Positions 45,535 to 52,736 of a stretch of 64,000 bases of DNA are shown here, one piece after another. A program made the translations under genes and the position numbers. The DNA is taken from the NCBI RefSeq assembly GCF_900104025.1, contig NZ_FNIQ01000002.1:372001-436000 (forward strand), given 5' to 3'. The notes beneath the pieces are model-generated. The model worked only from the letters and a program-made list of their open reading frames with translations, had not been told where the DNA came from and did not search any database. Source of the stretch: Geodermatophilus sp. DSM 45219 (GTDB lineage: Bacteria; Actinomycetota; Actinomycetes; Mycobacteriales; Geodermatophilaceae). How positions within the stretch are numbered: position 1 is the first letter of the stretch; each line of letters starts with the position of its first letter.

Positions 45535-47031
45535 TCAGAACGGTGGCAGGTCGTCGTCCGGGGCGGCCCGCGTCGGCGGGGAGCCGGTGGTCTGCGGCGG
45601 TTCCGGTGCCGGTGGGCGCGTGCCGGGTGGTCGGGTGGTGCGGGTGATCCCGGAGGGGGTGGTGACGGTCAGGGTGCCGTCGGGGGTCATGGTGAACCGC
45701 CAGCCGCGGGCGAAGGTCTTGAGCCGGTGGTGGGAGCGGCACAGGCAGCACAGGTTGGCGCAGTCGGTCTCGCCGCCGTCGGCGTGCGGGAGGACGTGGT
45801 CGCGGTCGGTCCAGCCGACCCGCTGGCCGCAGGTGGGAAAGCGGCAGGTGCGGTCGCGGGTGGTGACGAAGGCGTGCTGGGCGGCGGTGGGCTCATACGC
45901 GTTGGTGGCCGGCGGTGCGCCCAGGACGGGGCAGCCGCAGTCGTCTGCTGGGTGGTCCCGGCAGCCGCGGCGGGCGGCTTGGGCCAGCTGCGCCGGGGTG
46001 GTGGTGGCCAGCAGCCGCCCGTCGGGGTCGGTGAGCGCGAAGGTCAGCGACCCGCCCTCGGGTGCGCGCAGCCCCAGCGCACCGATCCGGGCCAGCAGCT
46101 CGCGGAGGTGGGCGGCGGTGATCGGCAGCCCGGCCACCGACCCCGGGGTGTTCGAGCCGCCCTCCAGGGCGTCCAGCGCCGCGGTGACCGTGACGTGCGC
46201 GGTGGCCGCGGGCAGGCCGGAGTCGGCGGGGCGGCGGATCAGCCGGGAGAACACCTCGGCCCGCAGCTGCCCGATCGGGCGCGGATCGCCGTCGGCCTTG
46301 GCCATCCGGGCCAGCTGGTCGATCAGGTCGTAGCCCTCCGCGGCCTGCTCGGCGGGCAGCTCCGCGGCCAGCGTGGCCATCCCCTCCCGGGAGGCGGGGT
46401 AGACGCGCACGTCGGCCTGCCGGCGCGCGGCCTTGCGCCGCCCGTCGATGGCGGCCGCGTCCCGCTCGAGCAGCAGCGCCAGCGCCTTGGCCCTCAGTCG
46501 GCCGGTCGACAGCTGCCCGGCTCCGGGTAGCAGCCGGGACTCGATCGCCCGGGCGATCGCCGGGGAGGTGTGCGCGAGCACGTCGACCAGCACCTTGGCC
46601 CGCGCCTCGTCCAGGGTGCCGGCCGCGAGCGCGGCCCAGGTGGCCGGCAGGCTCTCCCGGTACACCCAGGCCCGGTGCGCCAGGTGCGCGGCGGTGCCCC
46701 GGCCGCAGTTGAGCACCACCGCCAGCTCGGCCGGGAAGAACTCCGACACGCCGGGCAGCTCGGTGTCCGCAGCCCACGACCCCTTCCGCGCACCCGGGTG
46801 CCCGGGCGGCGGGTCCAAGGTGTCGGGGGTGTCATCGGCCAGGCCCAGCACCAGTTCGGCCTCGTAGGCGGCGTCCATCGCCTTGCGCGCCTGCAGGCGC
46901 TGCAGCTCCGCGGCCTTCTCCGCCCGGGTCAGTGCGCCCACCGGCAACCGTTGCGGGGTCGGCGGCCGCTCCAGCAGCCGGCCGACCAGCGCGGCCTCGA
47001 TCGGCGTGCGCACGGAGCCGGCTGACGTCAT
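45535..47031 (-). CDS. DUF222 domain protein with C-terminal HNH nuclease motif
   Basis: This 498-residue protein is the second member of the family in this window. The DUF222 helical region lies at about residues 30-330. The HNH motif is complete: RTCRFPTCGQRVGWTDRDHV, then ANLCCLCRSHHRLKTF, with zinc-type cysteines and the His-His pair. ATG 47031 has a TATGTT hexamer 6 bases upstream that sits inside a LexA-type box, so expression should rise after DNA damage. It borders the cassette-like array, with which it may or may not be connected. Confidence 0.9.
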   Translation of the reverse strand: MTSAGSVRTPIEAALVGRLLERPPTPQRLPVGALTRAEKAAELQRLQARKAMDAAYEAELVLGLADDTPDTLDPPPGHPGARKGSWAADTELPGVSEFFPAELAVVLNCGRGTAAHLAHRAWVYRESLPATWAALAAGTLDEARAKVLVDVLAHTSPAIARAIESRLLPGAGQLSTGRLRAKALALLLERDAAAIDGRRKAARRQADVRVYPASREGMATLAAELPAEQAAEGYDLIDQLARMAKADGDPRPIGQLRAEVFSRLIRRPADSGLPAATAHVTVTAALDALEGGSNTPGSVAGLPITAAHLRELLARIGALGLRAPEGGSLTFALTDPDGRLLATTTPAQLAQAARRGCRDHPADDCGCPVLGAPPATNAYEPTAAQHAFVTTRDRTCRFPTCGQRVGWTDRDHVLPHADGGETDCANLCCLCRSHHRLKTFARGWRFTMTPDGTLTVTTPSGITRTTRPPGTRPPAPEPPQTTGSPPTRAAPDDDLPPF

Positions 47032-47034
47032 GAC

Positions 47035-47050
47035 CCGAACATACGTTCGA
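47035..47050. promoter_or_regulatory. LexA (SOS)-type box over the promoter of the second DUF222-HNH gene
   Basis: On the minus strand the 16 bases are TCGAACGTATGTTCGG, 15 of 16 matching TCGAAC-N4-GTTCGA with a perfect CGAAC/GTTCG core. The -10 hexamer TATGTT (47038-47043) lies inside the box. Confidence 0.75.
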
Positions 47051-47184
47051 GGTCTGACAGTTCTGGACGGTCGGACGTGACGACGAGGGCCTGCCCATGA
47101 AGTACGTGCGCTACCGCCCGCGTCCCTGAAGGCGGCTTTAGAGGCACCCGCGAGTCGCGTGGACAGCCTTTGGTCAAGAGCCCG

Positions 47185-47526
47185 CTAGCGCCGTTGGCGT
47201 CGGTGAGCCGTGCCGACGAGGACGGCGCTCGTGCTGAGGGCCAGGATCGCCGCCAGTCCGACGTAGGTCCAAGAAAGGGCCACGCAGACCGCCCACAGTG
47301 CGATGGAGGCGGCACTCGCCACACGAGGTGCCGTCGAGGCCGCCGTGGTGATCAGCACGGCCGCCGCCACGATGGACAGCGGCAGGGCGAGTAGGGCGAG
47401 GACTCCCGCGCCGATGTTCGCGCCGTCTTCCGGCGGGGTCGCCAGGATGGCGATGACGACGACCGACCACAGGGCATCGGCCACGACCGTGAGCGCGACA
47501 CCAGCCTTCTGACCCGACGTCGTCAT
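47185..47526 (-). CDS. 113-residue membrane protein, unknown
   Basis: The protein has three to four hydrophobic helices (about 8-28, 38-60, 68-86 and 88-105), a short polar loop PPEDGANI and a basic C-terminus (RRQRR). ATG 47526 follows GGAGGA with 7-base spacing, so unlike several neighbours it has a normal leader. It lies between the HNH gene and the first 27-bp palindrome. It is not recognised. Confidence 0.6.
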   Translation of the reverse strand: MTTSGQKAGVALTVVADALWSVVVIAILATPPEDGANIGAGVLALLALPLSIVAAAVLITTAASTAPRVASAASIALWAVCVALSWTYVGLAAILALSTSAVLVGTAHRRQRR

Positions 47527-47658
47527 GGCCCTGTCCTCCGGCGGACGGGCGTCGGTGGCGGCACGTCGTCATGATCACCTGGGGCGGACCGCAGCACCAG
47601 TCAGGTCGCCTGAACGGTTGCCCCGCCGCTGCACGTACACGGGACGCGGCGAACGACC

Positions 47659-47685
47659 TGTCCCAGAGTGGGCCGCTATGAGTCA
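47659..47685 (+). repeat. 27-bp palindrome copy 1
   Basis: The left arm TGTCCCAGAG and centre TGGGCCG are typical; the right arm CTATGAGTCA is the most diverged. It contains the TAG stop (47676-47678, minus strand) of the 141-residue gene. GGCCGC in it pairs with GCGGCC at 47687-47692. Confidence 0.75.
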
Positions 47686-48101
47686 TGCGGCCACGTCCCT
47701 GTGGGGGCGACATGCGGGCTGCCCAGCCTCTGCGCAAGTAGCCGCTTCAAGAGCCGCTTGACGGGGCCGGTGGGCCGACTCGGGTCCCACTGCTCCGGCC
47801 CCATCTCGGCGTCGGACTTGGAGAGCGTCAAGACGGTCACGTGATGGCTGGGAGGCCGCCGTTCGACGAGCGTCCACCCCAGAGCTTCCAGGTCATGGAC
47901 TACGTCGGCCTCGCTGTCCCAGACGAGACCGCGCCAGCGGCGGCCGCGTGGGCCATGGAAGCCTCGTCGTCGTCCACCGTGAGCCAGTCGCTCGGTGCGC
48001 TCTGGACCGACCAACCGGAGACCCCAGGCCTCCGCTTCGCCGGTGTTCCTGCCGCGGGCGAGCGGCCACAGGAGGGCGAGCAGCGGCTGCTCGTCGCTCA
48101 T
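47676..48101 (-). CDS. Cassette gene 1: 141-residue protein, unknown
   Basis: The soluble, Arg- and Trp-rich protein starts MSDEQPLLALLWPLARGR, has a basic stretch (GGRRRGFHGPRGRRWRG) and a charged C-terminus (KRLLKRLLAQRLG). No known domain is seen. ATG 48101 lies 6 bases after TATGGT (minus strand), a leaderless promoter of its own. Its stop codon falls inside palindrome copy 1, so the gene 3' end and the repeat are physically joined. Confidence 0.55.
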   Translation of the reverse strand: MSDEQPLLALLWPLARGRNTGEAEAWGLRLVGPERTERLAHGGRRRGFHGPRGRRWRGLVWDSEADVVHDLEALGWTLVERRPPSHHVTVLTLSKSDAEMGPEQWDPSRPTGPVKRLLKRLLAQRLGSPHVAPTGTWPHDS

Positions 48102-48107
48102 GCGGCG

Positions 48108-48113
48108 ACCATA
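48108..48113 (-). promoter_or_regulatory. TATGGT -10 hexamer for cassette gene 1
   Basis: TATGGT on the minus strand lies 6 bases before ATG 48101, the leaderless spacing. Confidence 0.45.
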
Positions 48114-48147
48114 GCTACGAGTACCTCACTGGAGGGCGCTGTCTACG

Positions 48148-48174
48148 TGTCCCGTAGTGGGCCGCTCAGGGCGT
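48148..48174 (+). repeat. 27-bp palindrome copy 2
   Basis: TGTCCCGTAG, TGGGCCG, CTCAGGGCGT. The arms pair imperfectly. Confidence 0.75.
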
Positions 48175-48281
48175 CCGCCTTGGACGACTCAAGCCGTACC
48201 GCAGGTCCCTTGCCGACTTCGGGCAGACCGAGATGCGTCCCACCAATTCTGCGTTCTCTTCGGGAGGTCTGCGATGAGGTG

Positions 48282-49049
48282 TCAGAGAACGACACACTGG
48301 TCGCTCGGGATGTCTCCAGCGGCGATCTCCCGCAACCGCTTCAGCAGCGCCTTACCCAGCTCCGTGGCCACCCAATGGGGTGTCGCCACGGGAACCTGCG
48401 GCGGCTTCTCGCCAGGAGTTGGATGCCTGGGCATCGGCCCGTTCCTCATCTCGACTATGGAACTGCTGGCGATCAAGCCGACTGATTCGAGTGTCTTGAG
48501 GACTGCGCTGAAGGCCGCGCCGAGCTCGGCGCCGCCGAGCGCGTACTGACTTACGATTCGCCCCGACTTGGTCTGCTGGCTCTCAATCAGGTCGAGTAGC
48601 CGGACGTGCGGTGCTTCGATTGCCGCAATGGCCTGCGCCAGAAACTGTTCCTCTTCCAGCACTGCCCGGTCTGTCAGTACATTAGCTAAGACCCGGCCGA
48701 GGAATAGCAACTTCTCGTGAGACTCGGTCGAGAGTGCGCCAATCAAGACGGTAGTCGTGACGTGTTCAAGCTCTGGCTCATCGGTCAGGCGGTCGGTCAC
48801 TTCCGGGACGGCGATACCAAGGCACTCGGCTGCATGCTCAACTGGGACGGCCGTTCGCTGCCGCCGCCGCTCGCCCAGCTTGCTGGCCATCGCCTCGGTT
48901 AGGTCGACAGCCATCTGGCTCGCAGCCGAGCCGATCATGCCGCCGGCGGGTCCGGCGACCGCCAACCCCGCCGCGGCGGCAACGCCGGCGGCTCCTGCCC
49001 TAGCGAGCAACCCCACCAACTGATTTCCGCCGCCTTGGTCTTCAGTCAT
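48282..49049 (-). CDS. Cassette gene 2: 255-residue protein with Gly/Ala-rich N-terminus, unknown
   Basis: Residues 10-50 are Gly/Ala-rich and hydrophobic (LVGLLARAGAAGVAAAAGLA, GPAGGMIGSAASQM), as in glycine-zipper membrane segments. The rest is helical and polar, with no known motif; a C-terminal part (SVGLIASSSIVEMRNGP) looks like a winged-helix or capping domain. ATG 49049 lies 7 bases after TAGCGT (minus strand). The frame is open to 49355 but crosses the next palindrome, so the shorter start is preferred. Codon use is less GC-rich than in neighbours, a sign of transfer. Confidence 0.6.
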   Translation of the reverse strand: MTEDQGGGNQLVGLLARAGAAGVAAAAGLAVAGPAGGMIGSAASQMAVDLTEAMASKLGERRRQRTAVPVEHAAECLGIAVPEVTDRLTDEPELEHVTTTVLIGALSTESHEKLLFLGRVLANVLTDRAVLEEEQFLAQAIAAIEAPHVRLLDLIESQQTKSGRIVSQYALGGAELGAAFSAVLKTLESVGLIASSSIVEMRNGPMPRHPTPGEKPPQVPVATPHWVATELGKALLKRLREIAAGDIPSDQCVVL

Positions 49050-49056
49050 ACGTGAG

Positions 49057-49062
49057 ACGCTA
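49057..49062 (-). promoter_or_regulatory. TAGCGT -10 hexamer for cassette gene 2
   Basis: TAGCGT on the minus strand lies 7 bases before ATG 49049; no ribosome site is seen. Confidence 0.5.
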
Positions 49063-49203
49063 GCGGCGACGTCCGATAAGACGATGTCACTGCGCACATA
49101 ACGTCGCCCAGCGTCGTAGGGCGGTTGCAGATCGAGGCGCCCACAACTCCCCTGAAGTGGTTCGTTGTCGTACTGGCCGTGCGGTCGAGCGAGGTGCTCG
49201 CCC

Positions 49204-49230
49204 TGTCCCTGAGTGGGCCGCTCAGGGACA
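49204..49230 (+). repeat. 27-bp palindrome copy 3, perfect arms
   Basis: TGTCCCTGAG and CTCAGGGACA pair exactly around TGGGCCG; one more base pair outside (C49203, G49231) makes 11. A partial inverted copy, GAGGGCGGCC plus TATGGGACA, follows at 49231-49249. Confidence 0.85.
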
Positions 49231-49343
49231 GAGGGCGGCCTATGGGACACCAGGACGTGCGATCGGCATGGTCGGTGACGCCCGGCCCGGCACCGTCGAA
49301 CGGGCGGAGTCAAACTGCTCTGCTCCTCGCCGATCATGTAGGT

Positions 49344-49586
49344 GTGGCAAGGCAAGAGGTTCGTGGGAAGAAGCGCCCTTCGAGAGTCGCGGGAGCGCTC
49401 GTCTTCCTCGGGCTGGTCGTCGGCTTCTCGATCATCCAGGTCCTCTTGTTTGGAACGCCTGCCCCGCCGAAGGATCTGGCGGTCCTGACGGCAATCATGA
49501 TGGTTGTCATTTCCATCTGGCTGGGGGCCGTACTCGTCTGGGACCGGATCATGCGGAAGCGCCGTCGCAATCGACTCGGTGGCTAG
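49344..49586 (+). CDS. Cassette gene 3: 80-residue two-helix membrane protein, unknown
   Basis: From GTG 49344 the protein has a basic start (VARQEVRGKKRPSRV) and two helices (GALVFLGLVVGFSIIQVLLF and AVLTAIMMVVISIWLGAVLV), then a strongly basic C-terminus (RIMRKRRRNRLGG). Longer in-frame starts exist at 49242 and 49125 but the latter crosses palindrome copy 3. Its TAG stop is part of the GCTAGC target duplicated by the IS, so the insertion left the coding sequence intact. Before the insertion, palindrome copy 4 lay about 36 bases behind the stop. Confidence 0.5.
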   Translation: MARQEVRGKKRPSRVAGALVFLGLVVGFSIIQVLLFGTPAPPKDLAVLTAIMMVVISIWLGAVLVWDRIMRKRRRNRLGG

Positions 49587-49587
49587 C
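49582..49587. repeat. Target site duplication GCTAGC, left
   Basis: GCTAGC occurs at both ends of the element (49582-49587 and 50634-50639) and fits the NCTAGN target of IS481 elements. It carries the stop codons of cassette gene 3 (plus) and of the transposase (minus). Confidence 0.85.
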
Positions 49588-50530
49588 TGTACTGACCACT
49601 GAGGTTGGTAACGCGGCTGGCCGGTGGGTGACCGCCGAGTGCGGTGTGGCCGCGGTGATGGTTATAGCGGTGTAGCCAGGCCGAATAGGCAGCTTCGCGT
49701 TCGGCGTTGCTGGCGTAGGGGCGGGCGTAGGCCCATTCCTCGAGCAGGGTGCGGTGGAAGCGTTCGACCTTGCCGTTGGTGGCTGGCCGGTAGGGGCGGG
49801 TGCGTTTGTGCGTGATGCCGGCGAGGGCGTCGCGGAAGTCGAACGACCGGTAGCAGGCGCCGTTGTCGGTCAGCACCCGGCAAACGGTGATGCCGCAGCT
49901 GGCGAAGTAGGCGTGCGCGCGGGTCCAGAAGGCGGCCGCGGTCTCCTTACGCTCGTCGGCCAGCAGCTCGGAGCAGGCCAGCCGGGAGTGGTCGTCGATG
50001 GCGGTGTGCAGGAACGAGTAGCCCTGTCCGCGGTGCCGGTTGGGCCGGTGGTGCCGGCCGTGGATGCGCCAGCCTCCGCCGTCGGGGATGCGGCCCAGCT
50101 TCTTCACGTCCAGGTGCACCAGATCCCCCGGGGCGGCGTGCTCGTAGCGGCGTATGACGCGACCGGTGGGCCGGTCCAGCCAGGTCAGGCGGGCCAGGCG
50201 GTAGCGGGAGAGCACCCGATAGACGGTGGAGGGATGCACGCCGAGCAGGAAACCGATGCGAGCCGGCCCCCACCGCCGGATCACCCGGACCTTGATGATC
50301 CGCCGCTCCAGACGGGTGGGCGTGCGCCGCGGACTGCGGTGCGGGCGGCTGGGCCGGTCGACCATGCCCGCTGCGCCCTGCTTGCGGTAGCGCCGGGCCC
50401 AGCGGGCCGCGGTGGTCGCCGAGGTCTGGAACCGCTCGGCCGCCCGCCGCAGCGTCCAGCCCTGCTCCACGACGCAACGGGCCAGCAGAACCCGGCCACG
50501 CGGGGTCAGGGTGGCGTTAGCGTGAGACAC
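49583..50530 (-). CDS. IS481-family transposase
   Basis: The 315-residue DDE transposase has an N-terminal helix-turn-helix (GWTLRRAAERFQTSATTAAR) and a second DNA-binding part, then the catalytic core: Asp in DLVHLDVKKLG, Asp in VLTDNGACYRS, Glu in NGKVERFHRTLLEEW. ATG 50530 is 104 bases inside the right end. Its TAG stop is not in the element itself; it is supplied by the CTAG of the target, a known trait of this family. Confidence 0.94.
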   Translation of the reverse strand: MSHANATLTPRGRVLLARCVVEQGWTLRRAAERFQTSATTAARWARRYRKQGAAGMVDRPSRPHRSPRRTPTRLERRIIKVRVIRRWGPARIGFLLGVHPSTVYRVLSRYRLARLTWLDRPTGRVIRRYEHAAPGDLVHLDVKKLGRIPDGGGWRIHGRHHRPNRHRGQGYSFLHTAIDDHSRLACSELLADERKETAAAFWTRAHAYFASCGITVCRVLTDNGACYRSFDFRDALAGITHKRTRPYRPATNGKVERFHRTLLEEWAYARPYASNAEREAAYSAWLHRYNHHRGHTALGGHPPASRVTNLSGQYS

Positions 50531-50633
50531 GAAGACCTCCGGGCTGAGGAGCGGTTCTTAGACAGCTCCACACCTCACCCGGAGGTCTTCCTCATGTCAC
50601 CGGACGCCGTCACCAACGTCCGTGGTCAGTACA
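49588..50633 (-). mobile_element. IS481-family insertion sequence, 1046 bp, complete
   Basis: The ends are imperfect inverted repeats: both start TGTACTGACCAC, then differ by single bases through GTTGGT and ACG. A 6-bp target duplication GCTAGC flanks it. One transposase gene fills the element. The clean ends, intact gene and exact duplication suggest a recent insertion, into the space just behind cassette gene 3. Confidence 0.92.
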
Positions 50634-50639
50634 GCTAGC
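50634..50639. repeat. Target site duplication GCTAGC, right
   Basis: It matches the left copy at 49582-49587 exactly. Confidence 0.85.
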
Positions 50640-50674
50640 CCGGGTGAGTGCCGACGGAGACGGGCAGAGGTTCC

Positions 50675-50701
50675 TGTCCCAAAGTGGGCCGCTCAGAGAC
50701 A
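50675..50701 (+). repeat. 27-bp palindrome copy 4
   Basis: TGTCCCAAAG, TGGGCCG, CTCAGAGACA. The outer TGTC/GACA ends pair; CCCAAAGT also resembles the complement of ACTTGGG at 50704-50710. Confidence 0.75.
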
Positions 50702-50779
50702 TGACTTGGGCGGGTGGTCGTCACCCTCTTCGATGATCCTCCCTCGACGTCTGCGACGGGCGGGGACACAGTGCTGGGC

Positions 50780-51439
50780 ATGCAGCCAGCCAGCCCTGCG
50801 CCGCCGCCCGCAGACGGTCCGTCAGGCATCCCGACAGCGCCAATGCTGGCTACCGCTGTCCTCGGGCTGAGCGCAGCGACGCTGGGCCTGCTGCCGTGGC
50901 CGCCGCCGGTGTGGTCGCAGTCATCACTGTGGCTGGTTGCCGACGTGCCGGGTGCGCTGTGGGTGTTCCTGCTCGTAGGCGCCGTCGTCAGCATCGCCAC
51001 CGCGGTGGCGCTCACCTGGCGGGAGGCCGACCTGGGTCCACGCGACCTCCTGGCGTGGGCCTGGTCGGCCCTCGTGGTGCTGGCTGCAGCGGCGCTGCTG
51101 TGGAACGCGCTGTATGCGGCGGCGTTGTCGACGATCGACTTCGGTGCCCCGATCCCGATCTTCCACTGGCTGTTCACGTTCATCCCCGCGGTCTTGGCCG
51201 GCTCGCTGTTCCGCCATCGCGGACGCCGCGCTCGGTGGACTGCCGCGTTGGGGACGGGAGTGGTCACCGTGCCGCTGTTCGCGCTGTCCTGGTCGCTCCT
51301 GATCCCGGGACTCTCACTGGCCGGAGTCGCCAACACCTTGTGGGCCACCGGCATCCTCGGTGTCGCTCCGCTCGCCGTCGGGGTGGCCGCAGCGGGGGCG
51401 ATGGGCGGCGGGGCAGCCGACAGTGCGCGTGTCTCATAG
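50780..51439 (+). CDS. Cassette gene 4: 219-residue six-helix membrane protein, unknown
   Basis: The protein has a proline-rich N-terminus (ASPAPPPADGPSGIP) and about six helices, with LALTW-type interhelix loops and a basic loop FRHRGRRARW. No family is recognised. ATG 50780 is favoured; GTG 50714 in the same frame would add 22 polar residues. The gene stop TAG (51437-51439) lies in the left arm of palindrome copy 5, mirroring cassette gene 1, whose stop lies in copy 1. Confidence 0.55.
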   Translation: MQPASPAPPPADGPSGIPTAPMLATAVLGLSAATLGLLPWPPPVWSQSSLWLVADVPGALWVFLLVGAVVSIATAVALTWREADLGPRDLLAWAWSALVVLAAAALLWNALYAAALSTIDFGAPIPIFHWLFTFIPAVLAGSLFRHRGRRARWTAALGTGVVTVPLFALSWSLLIPGLSLAGVANTLWATGILGVAPLAVGVAAAGAMGGGAADSARVS

Positions 51440-51456
51440 TGGGCCGCCATGGGACG
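51430..51456 (+). repeat. 27-bp palindrome copy 5
   Basis: TGTCTCATAG, TGGGCCG, CCATGGGACG. It includes the stop codon of cassette gene 4. Confidence 0.75.
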
Positions 51457-51513
51457 GCCAGTTGGCTCGCCGCGAGGGCTTGAGGAACGTACCTACTGAC
51501 TCAGGACTTCGCC

Positions 51514-52080
51514 TCATGGACCCAGATGGACGACCACCTCGTACATCGGTGCAGACGGGCCGTGCCAGCAGTAGAGCGTCTCTCCACGCTCCCGCGCTGT
51601 CAGCGCCCAATCCAGCCGAACAAGCCGATGTGACGTCGACTCGACACGTCGGGGCCACGTGGTCGCACTTCGCCAGGCCTTGTCGTACTGCTCCATCCGC
51701 GCGTCCCGAAGACGGCTCCCCCTCGCCTGATCCTCGGCGGCGAGTCGGACGAGTTCCTCACGCGCGTCCGCCATGGCGTTGACGAAGCGTTCGGTGCACA
51801 CGTGCAGAACACCCTTGCCCTCCCGAGCGACGACCTCCAGTGCACCGGCGGCAGGCTCACCGGTGAGCGCGGTCAGCAGAGCCGCTGTATGCCGGGGCGT
51901 CTCGCCAAGGTCCTGGCGGGAAGGGCCGGCGAGCGACCGCTTGCGGCCGCCCGTAGGAACGCACGGCCCGGTTGCCACGTCCATGCGGCGCAGCTCCCTC
52001 TCCCGCGTCGTGAAGACGACGACGGCGATGCTGAAATCGAGATCCCCCAGGGCTCGAGCAACCCACGACGACAGAGTCAC
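51514..52080 (-). CDS. Cassette gene 5: 188-residue protein, unknown
   Basis: The soluble protein starts (from GTG) VTLSSWVARALGDLDFSIAV, has a strand-like VVVFTTREREL, a helical basic middle (AREELVRLAAEDQARGSRLR) and ends YEVVVHLGP. No motif is recognised. GTG 52080 lies 8 bases after TAGCGT (minus strand). The frame is open further upstream through palindrome copy 6, but that part is low quality. It sits 57 bases from copy 5 and 77 from copy 6. Confidence 0.55.
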   Translation of the reverse strand: MTLSSWVARALGDLDFSIAVVVFTTRERELRRMDVATGPCVPTGGRKRSLAGPSRQDLGETPRHTAALLTALTGEPAAGALEVVAREGKGVLHVCTERFVNAMADAREELVRLAAEDQARGSRLRDARMEQYDKAWRSATTWPRRVESTSHRLVRLDWALTARERGETLYCWHGPSAPMYEVVVHLGP

Positions 52081-52088
52081 GTCGTCAG

Positions 52089-52094
52089 ACGCTA
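52089..52094 (-). promoter_or_regulatory. TAGCGT -10 hexamer for cassette gene 5
   Basis: TAGCGT on the minus strand lies 8 bases before GTG 52080. GCCGCTAGCGTCT also precedes cassette gene 2, so these two cassettes share a promoter block. Confidence 0.45.
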
Positions 52095-52157
52095 GCGGCG
52101 AGTAGCAGCTCCAGAACGGTGCGGCACATCTCGGCCCTTCGGTGGGTTCTCTGGAAC

Positions 52158-52184
52158 TGTCCCTAGGTGAGCCGCTCTGGGACC
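52158..52184 (+). repeat. 27-bp palindrome copy 6
   Basis: TGTCCCTAGG, TGAGCCG, CTCTGGGACC; the centre has GAG for GGG, as in copy 7. Confidence 0.75.
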
Positions 52185-52187
52185 GAT

Positions 52188-52565
52188 CTACCGGGACGAC
52201 GGGTACTCGGCGGCGAGGCCCTGCGGCGGATGCCTGTAGTCGGCGGGTAGTTGTTCCCAGGGGGTCCAGCCGCCATGGTCGAGCCGGCTTCGGTACCAAT
52301 GACCGTCGCCCCCGCGAAGCTCTGACGGCAGCCCCTCTGGCGGCGTCTGGCCGGGACTCCACTGGGCCGTGATCTGCCTGTGATGGAACCCGGCCTCGCG
52401 CCTGCGCCGCTTGGCGTCATCCACGGATTCGGCCCAGAAGACGTAGCGGCCGATCCACGAGTCGGCTCCGGCGTCCTTCGAATCAACGCCGTACACGCCT
52501 TCGGCCGGGACCGCCGCTCGGAGCGCGCGACGCTGTGCTCTGGTCAGCCTTTCGGCGCGGGCCAC
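52188..52565 (-). CDS. Cassette gene 6: 125-residue protein, unknown
   Basis: From GTG 52565 the protein begins VARAERLTRAQRRALRAAVP, contains YVFWAESVDDAKRRRREAGF and HWYRSRLDHGGWTPWEQLPA, and ends PQGLAAEYPSSR. The Trp-rich middle suggests a small compact fold, but no family is recognised. Its stop is 3 bases from palindrome copy 6. The frame runs on upstream through copy 7, and the true start is uncertain. Confidence 0.45.
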   Translation of the reverse strand: MARAERLTRAQRRALRAAVPAEGVYGVDSKDAGADSWIGRYVFWAESVDDAKRRRREAGFHHRQITAQWSPGQTPPEGLPSELRGGDGHWYRSRLDHGGWTPWEQLPADYRHPPQGLAAEYPSSR

Positions 52566-52591
52566 GACAGCATCATCGGCACCGTCACCCG

Positions 52592-52618
52592 TGTCCCTGA
52601 GTGAGCCGCTGTGGGACA
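52592..52618 (+). repeat. 27-bp palindrome copy 7
   Basis: TGTCCCTGAG, TGAGCCG, CTGTGGGACA; one extra outer pair (G52591, C52619). A partial inverted copy GAGGGCGGCC plus TGTGGGAC follows at 52637-52654, as behind copy 3. Confidence 0.8.
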
Positions 52619-52702
52619 CCCGCCGAGATTGACCTCGAGGGCGGCCTGTGGGACCCATCCAGCCCCCGTACTGGCTCGTGCTCCGATCGGTTGAGGCAGG
52701 GA

Positions 52703-52721
52703 GCCACCGTCGAACGGTGGC
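52703..52721 (+). promoter_or_regulatory. Perfect 8-bp inverted repeat before cassette gene 7
   Basis: GCCACCGT and ACGGTGGC pair around CGA, ending 15 bases before ATG 52737. It could be an operator or a leader hairpin. Confidence 0.4.
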
Positions 52722-52736
52722 CTCGAAGTCGGGCGC

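Noticed and set aside
47121-47147. A ninth palindrome copy before 47185
   Set aside because: GTCCCTGA matches the left arm but centre and right arm do not; similarity is too weak to count.
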